Shown here: positions 10,401-19,400 of the stretch, one piece after another | Position numbering within the stretch: position 1 is the stretch's first letter | Layout of the letters: the number at the start of each line of letters is the position of its first letter | DNA from: Ectocarpus siliculosus | Taxonomy: Eukaryota > Sar > Phaeophyceae > Ectocarpales > Ectocarpaceae | Length of the DNA: 55,120 bases | NCBI GenBank assembly: GCA_000310025.1 | Contig: FN649758.1 | Location: forward strand, 1,368,188-1,423,307 | Direction: 5' to 3' | Position numbers and translations under genes: made by a program | Notes under the pieces: generated by a model | The model's input: only the letters and a program-made list of their open reading frames with translations | Database searches by the model: none | Told to the model about the DNA's origin: nothing

Positions 10401-13400
10401 GACAGACAGGCAGGCAGAGTCAGGGACACAGAGACAGAGCCTAAGAAGCGTCCGCGTGATCTACGACAACACGACCGGGCTGGGGTTAATCATAAGTAAC
10501 AATGAATGTCGAAACACAGGTGCAAGAGAGAGTCACGAAGCAGGCCGTGAACGTGATGGACCTGTACGCCAAGCGCGCGAGGGTAGAGCGAGACCCCTGC
10601 AAGCCGGACGGGCCGGAGATGGACGAGTTCTGCAAGGGCTTCGACCACCAGCCGACAAAGGATCAGGTGAGCATTAGCGGCCCCGGATTTCTGAAAAAAC
10701 GCACTGTCTACCTGGCTGACCGGCTGACTGACTGTCCGTCTGTCTGCTGTTGTGATGAGCTTTGAGTGCAGGGGTATCAAACACATTTAGGTTGAATACC
10801 GGTGGGGAAAAGCAGCCAGACGTCGTTGCCGATGGCGACAAGCGTAAGGGATTGCTACGCGTTGTGCAACAATCTGGAAGACCCTCGGTGATGGACTCGC
10901 TTGTGTATTTTCTATTTTCTCGTCCAGGGCAGCAGCGGTTGATGGGCCACATCGGACCCCCAAAGAGGGGCTACTAAGGTCCTGTCCCCTGTTGCTCTAT
11001 TCTGCAATCGGAAGTTGTTCTCGCGCACTTTCCTATGGGTATTCAACTGAAATGGTCCGAAGCGTGGCTTTTATATTCCTTCCAGAGTCCACTACTGTTT
11101 CGGTACTGCTGCAGGTGCATGTTTGGTTGCCTCTGCGTTCAGCCTGTGTGTGGGTTTGTGCCTGGTCACCTCTTTGTGTTGCTCCCGTGAGGTTTGGTTG
11201 CTTGCCGGCGTCGCTGGACGGATCAGGCCGATGGTCGGTGAAACTCAAACGTGACTCTGCGTGTGTACGACGACCCCGCCAAAAACGAAGATGCCACTTG
11301 ATTTTGAGAGTAGCGGCTCATGGAAAAGAAAACCTTGCGTCTGTAGACCACGGGCGGACATGGCGACGACGTACGGAGCATTTGAAATACCAGAGTTTTC
11401 GTTTGTCTGTCGTGTTGTTGCTTGCCATTGTGCGCATACTCTTCGGAAAATATTTATATTAGAACCAGCAGCAGTAGCTTACCGGCACCAACGTGTGGCC
11501 CGAACCACGCCTCTCCTGCCTGCGTGCATGCAGTGCGTGCGTGCGTTGGTGTGTCTCTTGAATGAGCATCGGCCGCCACCGCGCAAGCCGGCGGGCCAAC
11601 GAAGGGCGCCTTTCTGTCTTGTGTATGGCGGGGTATCATGTGTAAGAATAAATAAAAGGCTGTTTCTCCCGGACTCTTCGACTCTTCGTTACCTTGCCTG
11701 TAGAGAGGAATCCGTTGTTTTTGAAAGAACAACAAACATGGCGTGCGTGTGTGTGTGCATTCGTCCCATCTATTCTGGCCCCGTTTACAGGCCTTTCGGC
11801 GTATATACCTGACGCACGTGTGTTTTTTTTTTGTTGTTGGCATCGACCGCGCTATTTACTCAAGAGGAATACGTCAGTCTCGGTGCGCCTGAAAAAATGC
11901 TTCTAAATGCCGGGTGTGACGCGTGGGCGTACCATCCGTTTTCTTCGTTAGCACCGACCGCGCTAACCGGCTGACCGATGAAACGACGTCTGGTTTGTTG
12001 TGCGTGTTTTTACGTGTTGGGCGGGTGCGCCGCAGCTCCGGTGCCTGACCGAGATCGAGAACGACATGATCTGGAGGAAGATCCCCATGGACAGACTGCT
12101 GTGCGGAGACGTGGGTTTCGGAAAGACCGAGGTGGCCCTCCGCGCCATGTTCAGGTACTGCTGTACTGCCGTAGGCGATGCAGTAGCCTCCGCGGGGATA
12201 TTTATCTTGATTTTGGCTGGGGTTACGGGGTGCGAGTCAGGGCTAGGATGTTATCATTGATTCGTTGTACGTCTACGGATTGCCGTGTGCCCACGGTGCT
12301 TGCCCAATTGATTCTCGTTTCCTTGGGGATAAAATTTCGTGTTGATTCAAGTTGATTGTACGAGCACAGAGCTCTTGTTCCTTTTTCTACAATGACGTCG
12401 CGAAGCTACGTGGAAAGCTGTGCGCCTGCCATTTTGTTTATCATCTGATTGTAGAGTGTAAGCACTCGTGTTCGCGGAGGCTCTCAACGCGACTCGAAAT
12501 AATAGCTCATTGTCAGTCAAGAGTGTCTTCTTCGTGGTCTGTAGCTCCCGTGTGCTTCGCTCCGCTTCGGAAACAACAACGAACAACCAGGATGATATTT
12601 CTTGACTAGCGCTCCTCTCGTGTACATCGCTATTACTTCGCCCCGCTTAAGGAACATTAGCCAAAACGTTTCTCGGCGTAATCCCCTTTCTTGCACCTCC
12701 CTTCGCTTCGGGAACGGCGACGACAAACCAGGATGGTGCGGCACAACAAACAGGTGGCGCTTTTGGCGCCAACGACGATCTTGGCCGCGCAACACTACAG
12801 GTGGGTGAAGACTGACCGACGTTCCTCTCCACCGCTCTTGGTCTTGTCTGTGTTGTTGTTTTTGCTGCTGGCTTCTGAACCTGTTCCCGCCGCTGCTGTC
12901 GTTGTTGTGGTCGTCGATGTTGTTGTCGTTGTTGTCGTCGTCGTCGTGTTGTTGTCCGTGGGGTTGTGGCGGCCTCTCCTCTTGCTGTCCATTGAAAATG
13001 AAACGAAGACGTTCTGCTCTACGTTAACGCGGACCCCTCAGTAGGAATGTGAAACACTCCCGACTACGTACAGTACAGGGTCGACGGAACGGCGTCCGAT
13101 TTTCGAGATGTCGTTGAAACCATGCATTTCTTCCGATGCCACTGTTGCAACGCCGGGGGGGGATTTGCAGTTGCTCACCTGCTTCGAGTCGATCTTGTTA
13201 GTTTGGAGACACGATACCTTTGTGTTTTTGTGTAGTTGGTGGACTTTTTGGAGTGTTGCTTTTCTCCCACGTAGCTGTCAGCATCTGACGGGACACAGCT
13301 TGGAAAATTTAATTTTAGGAATGCTTGGAATCCACTCTGCAAAGGAAGTAAACATGCTTGTAGTAAGGGGGTCGACTTGATTCATTTCGGCCTTCGAATT

Positions 13401-16400
13401 GAACCACTTGCCACCTTGATTTCCCCCTGCCCGCGCTCTTGTGGATCATCCTTGTGAACCGTAGATAGAGTGGGTCGGTAAAAACCCGACATATCGCTTC
13501 GTCCCGGCATGCGAGGTCTATGATCCAACGACTATCGCATGCGTTTACATGAGTACACCCCCCTGAAAACTCAGCGTACCGCTTCGTTCTGGCATGCAAG
13601 GTCTATGGTGTAACGGCTATCGCATGCGCTTACAAGAGTACACCCCCCTGTCCACTCTCTGCTTTGTGCGCGTGCTGTAGGACTCTCCTTAAGAGAATGC
13701 CCGCGGATGTTAACGTGGCACTCTTGAGAGGGGGCAACTCGATGGGCAGCAGGGGCATCAAGGAGGCCATCCGAAATGAAACCGTTCGCGTGGTGAGTTA
13801 AATAGGAAATTTTCGCGAAATGTTTTTCCTGGGCTCTTTTCCACCTGTGGATTGACGGAGATAAGAAAGATCTGTTTTTATTCTACAAGAAAAGAAGGAC
13901 GTTGGCTTTTGTGTTTTCCTTCTAGAGTATACCACTTGTGTTTTTTTGCGATGGTTTGGGGCACCGGCCAGGCAACATTCATTGCTGAAATTTTGGTGTT
14001 CTCGGACACCCTCTGTTCCGCGGTAGCAGGGGCATGCACCGGAGTTGCCGAAGTGCGCATTTTATGGCGTGCTGGGCTTGCACGGCCCCGTGTGTAGCTC
14101 ATTTTCGTCATCAGCAGTTAGCTTTTTGTTTCACAGCGGTGCTGCTCATAGCAACAATAGACACACAACAGCATTTATTTATCGTTCTCCCATGGGTGTC
14201 GTATGCCCCCATCTCTCTACTATTTATTTTTTTTACGTTGTTATCCTTCTTCTGCTGCTGTTGATCCTCACGGCTTAGGTTGTCGGGACGCACTCGCTTC
14301 TCAGCCGGAAGGTGGAGTTCCCGAACCTGGGCCTGCTGGTCATCGACGAGGAGCAGAAGTTCGGCGTGAACCAGAAGGAAAAGCTCAAGGTTAGTGAGAG
14401 TGTTGTGACCAGAGGAGAAAGTGATGGTTGTGTGAACCAGAAGGAAAAGCTTAAGTTTAGTGGGTCGTGGATATCAGCGGGTAGTGGTGCGTTAAGTTTG
14501 TGCGCGTGTGTGCATGTGCACACGTGTTGCCGCCTATGGAAAAATTGCAAAATTGCCAAAACTTCTTCTTTATACGGACATTACTAATCCTGGAATCACA
14601 TCCCGAGGCAGTCTTTCCGCGAGGGACTTTTAGTTGTTCTGCTACAACTCTCGCCGTGTTGCTGATCCCCAATCGTGCACATAATCTATGCGTTGCACAT
14701 GTAAAGACGCACACATAGCAGTTTTTGTCTGATTTGGTTCAGGTTAGGTATTCAGCAAACGCGTTTTAAGTCCGTTGCTTGCTTCCATTGCGTGGATTTC
14801 TATCATGTTTTCGGAGGTAGACGCATTATCGTTCTGGAGGCCACTCTGCTGACTACTGGAGTTTACACTTGAGTTTGGGCCGAATTTCGCAGGCCAACCG
14901 CGGACGCTGTAGTGGAGATCCCTAATCGTGCACGTCATGGATTCGTTCTATGGCCTTTTATCTCTACGATAGGCCAAGCATCGGCCGAATCGGGGGACCG
15001 TAGTGTTTCAGCCAACCTCGGTGAAAGTTGGCTCCCAAGAGCTGAAGTTTGCGCACAGCAGCAGAAAGCTGGTTCAACTCAGATGTGATCGTGAGGCATT
15101 TCTCGCGTCCAAAGCAAAATCAAAGGGTAAAAACAGCTTCCGGTTGAGGGCATGACCTGCTTGAAGTGCCCGTGTACTTTGGTCAAATCTGGGGAGGGGA
15201 TGAAACAAAATTGACCCCGCTGAAACCAGCGGCGTGATTTTTTGTCCGTAATATTTGTCAATTTCCTATAGGCGGCAACACGTGTGTGTGTGTTTGCCGT
15301 TGGGTGACGTCGATTCAGAAAGAAAAACGCTTACCCCCCCCCCCCCCCCCTCGGTGTTTGCCATCGGGATTGGGTTTTCGTCGCTTGGCAACGACGTTGT
15401 AAAACAAGCCAATTCACTTCGTGAACTCCGCAACCAGGTTACCGTTTTTTTTACCTCTGTTTTTTTTTTGGCGGTAACCATAATGGTGGTCGAGTAGGTC
15501 ATGTTGTGCGGGGTGGAGAACCCTCGCTCCGCGCAAGGGGGATGATCGCACCACGTTGTGTTACAATGGTCAAGCATCCTCGAGGCAGTTACATAGTGCT
15601 TATAACTGTCTCTGGAAGTGAAAGCACCAGAAAATAAATTAAGTCATACGCAGCTGTCATCCGTAGGCAAGGAAGTAAGCACAAGATGCCGAACACCCTT
15701 AGCAGGATGCAGCTCACCCTTCATGCGACTCGCCGAATACCTCACGGCGCTTCGCGCTTGGTGATGTGAGAGCCTGGTCCGGTGAGAACCCGGCGTGCTC
15801 CGTCCCGGCTTTGTAGGGATGCGAGGTCAATGGTCTAACGACTACGGCATGCACGACTATGAGTACACCCCCCCCCCTTTTGGGTTTACCCCTCCCTGAA
15901 AATCCCAACCCCCCCCAAAAAAAAATCAGGTGTTGACCACGGGCGTGGACGTTCTGACGCTGACGGCGACCCCGATTCCGCGGACCCTCCACATGTCCCT
16001 CACCGGCATCCGGGACCTTAGTACCATCTTCAGTCCCCCCGCCAACCGTCAGAATGTGACGACGTACATCATGAAGGGGACCGACGAGATCGTGCAGCGA
16101 GCGCTTACTCGGGAGATGAGTCGAGGGGGTCAGGTGCGTGTGTTTGTTTCTCTTGTTGTTGTCGCTGTTGGGTTCATCCAATGTCGCCGTTCTTGGAAGT
16201 GTCCTGTCCAACGTCTTGTGCTTTACGGTTGCGTGGGTGTTGTCGTATTTGTTCTTGTTCTTGTTGTTGTGCTTCTAATGCTATGTTTTTCCTCGCGTAC
16301 ATAGCATGTACTGTAGAGGCGAGCGGGGGGTTCTAGGCCACCTGTCGTTGATTTTCTACTGACTTGCGGACCCTTCGAGTCCATTTTTCTTTTTTAAGTA

Positions 16401-19400
16401 AATATACCTTTTTTGGGTATGTTGGCCTGTGACCACGGGGATCAACCGCGTCAAGTGTTCGTTAATTAAGACTAGTACGGACAGATGAAGGTACTGGGTA
16501 GAGACGTGGCATGCCGTGGTTTGAGGACGACGCGCTCATCGCCGCCGTGTCGTGGCCAGGGTCAGGTTGTGCGTTGTAGACTCCGCTCTTGGCTTGAGCA
16601 CCTCTTGTTTGTCGTGTAAATAGTAGCTCGCTCGCCCACTCTGTGCCGGAAGGGAAGGGGTGCTGGGTGCGGTGCAGACAGAGTTTCCGTTTGTGTGTCA
16701 AGACCGCATCAACAACGGACAATGCCAACAACAACAACAACAACAACAACAACCCTCTCTTGGTTGGAACCCAACAGGTGTTCTACGTGGTTCCAAGGAT
16801 CAACCAAATAGAGGACGCTTGGCTTCAGATCAGCCGGTGTGTTCCCAACGCCAGGGTAGCGGTGGGGCACTCTAAGGTAAAAGCAAAGCATAGCATAACG
16901 TTATGTTTGTATCACAGCTGTGTAGCTTGATATGTCTTCCCCTTAACCAAACGTTTTTAAGTTTATTTCAAGAGTCATTAAGTTTAGCAAAAATAACACG
17001 CGCACATTCAAAATATTTTTTATTATTGCCAAGTTTGTTTTGGGGTACGTGGTATTTGTGTGGAGGCAACGTGTTGTCAATTTTCTGGGGATCCATTGCC
17101 CGGGGAGCTTTTTTTCTGTTCTTCATTTTCGTCTTCTTTTTTTCTTTTTTTTTTGTTTTTGTAGACGCTAATCTGCTGTGCAGTGTTACCAGCTGGCCAC
17201 AACAATGCCAGCCCTCACGAACTCTCAAACAACAAAACAACGATCTCGGCACGCGACAGATCAAGAACCTCGAGGATGTGGTGCTGCAGTTCACGCTGGG
17301 CAGAGGAGACATCCTGCTGGCGACCTCCATCATCGAGAACGGTATCGACATGCCGAACGTTAATTCCATCGTGGTACAGGTAAGGGGACAAAGGGCCTTA
17401 GGCACTCGAGCCTCTATTGTCAAGGGTAATTTATGTTCGTTGGCAAGGCGACAACCTTTCGAGAGTTTGTTGGTTCTTTACTTCCATCGTGATACAGGTA
17501 AGGGGACAAACGGCCTTAGGCATTCGAGAAATGTTTGTTAAGGGTAATTTACTTTTATGTCCGTCGGCAAGGCGACAACCTTTCGAGAGTCTGTTGGTAA
17601 GGGTTTTTGTTTTCTTCGTCGGTGAAAAGGGTTGTTCAGTTTCACAGTCGGCGATCCTCAATAGCGGTAGGTAGTGACAAGAGGTTTTGGTGCCGCAATA
17701 GAGGGCATTCCGCTATAGTGAGGGTACCGTTATAGTGGGGAAAAAAAACGTCGACTGCTGTACTCTGCGTGCCGGTTGTGGGGCCTGTGTATATTGGCAA
17801 GGGTTAGGGTTATTGTACATACTGTCGAACGAACTTGTGCTTGTTTGTTCATGCAGCACCTGATCTGCCGTTGCTCCTGGATAATATTTCGAAGTAGTTG
17901 TTTAGGGGTTTTTCGAAAAGCGGGAAGTGTATTGGCACAGAGCTGCCTGCCATCGGTCGGGCGTGATTCTTGTAGTCTGCTATTCTAAACGGGGCCGATA
18001 GCTATATGCCCATGCGGCAAAACATGGGAGGCGTGTGATCGCATCGAACCGTCGCATTGCACAAAATCTAGGGAGGGGGGGTGCTGCCATCTACAACTTC
18101 CCGCCGCTGCAGTTGAACATCAACTCGGCGGAACAACAAAGGCTGTCCGTCCACACCTATCCTTCGTCCTGCCCCCCCCCCCGTTCCCGCCGCTTCAGAT
18201 GGAAATAAACTCAAGCGGACACTCTCCTCTGCCCTGCCCTCCCCCCCGCACTTACATTACGTGTTTTCCATCTGCGCACCCCCCTTCGCTTGCCAGGACT
18301 CCCACATGTTCGGACTGTCTCAGCTGTACCAGATGCGCGGTAGGGTCGGGCGGTCAGACGTTGCGGCCTACACGTACCTTCTATACCCCCCAGGTCACCA
18401 GCTCAGCAACGAGGCCAAGCGGCGACTCAAGGCGATGCGAGAGCTTAGCCACCTGGGGTCCGGGTTCGAGCTTGCCAACCGAGACCTGGAAATCCGAGGA
18501 GCGGGAAACATCTTCGGAACGGACCAGGTATGTGGCATGTGCAGAAAAATGCGCGCAGGTTCTCCTTCCCCCACTCCTCCCGTTCGTTCCCTCTCTTTTC
18601 CCCGAACCCCGGTTGGGAAGGGGAAATATCGTTTTTCATGATCAGTTCAGGCCCGTAGTCTGTGCCTCCCTATCGATGAAAGGGCTTGTAGACGTTTCGT
18701 GTTCAGCGGCATGCCCTGCTGTGTCTATGGCGACCACTAAATCGCGTGACACCACGGCACTGCACCCCGAATACAAATAGCCGCTGGACCGGCCATAAGC
18801 GGCCTGCCCTGAATACCACGACCATATCCCCTCCTGGCACAAGGGGTCTAAACAGGACCCCACCACCGCCGCCACAGTACTCCTTTGTACGGGCACCCAT
18901 GACTGATGATGACGACGACCCTCTCCCCACCAAAACTGCCGAACTCCCTTTACGGCGACGCATGGATGATGATTACCGACGACGCTCGTCTCCCGCCGAC
19001 CGCGCTTCTGCCCTGCCGGACAACTACACCACGATGCAATGTAGTCGGGGGACCTGAAAGACATCGGGTACGAGCTGTACATGAACATGCTGGAGAAGGC
19101 GATCGTGTCTGTGAGAGGGACGGACATCCAGCCCGTGCTTCGCTGCGAGGTGGATATGGGGTTCGGGGCCGAGCTTAAGGGCTCGGTCCCGGCGGACTAC
19201 ATGACTTGCGACGACGAAGAGGTGTGTGTGTGTGCTTTTTTTTCTTCTTCTTCTATGGCGCTAGCCGGCTGACCAATGACAAGACGTCAATCTCAGCGTG
19301 GCTTAAACAGAAAGCGTTCCTAGAGGCATTGATCTGGGACCCCGTGAGGGGGTGTCACGGGAGAGGCTAGGCTATTCCTCGGATTGACGAAAGAAACGGT

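Noticed and set aside
10257-10440. Possible CRISPR-like array among the short repeats
   Set aside because: The repeats are continuous microsatellites without unique spacers, in a eukaryotic intron.
10200-10444. Arginine/glutamate/threonine repeat protein from the GACA array
   Set aside because: It is a microsatellite translated in one frame, intronic within Mfd.
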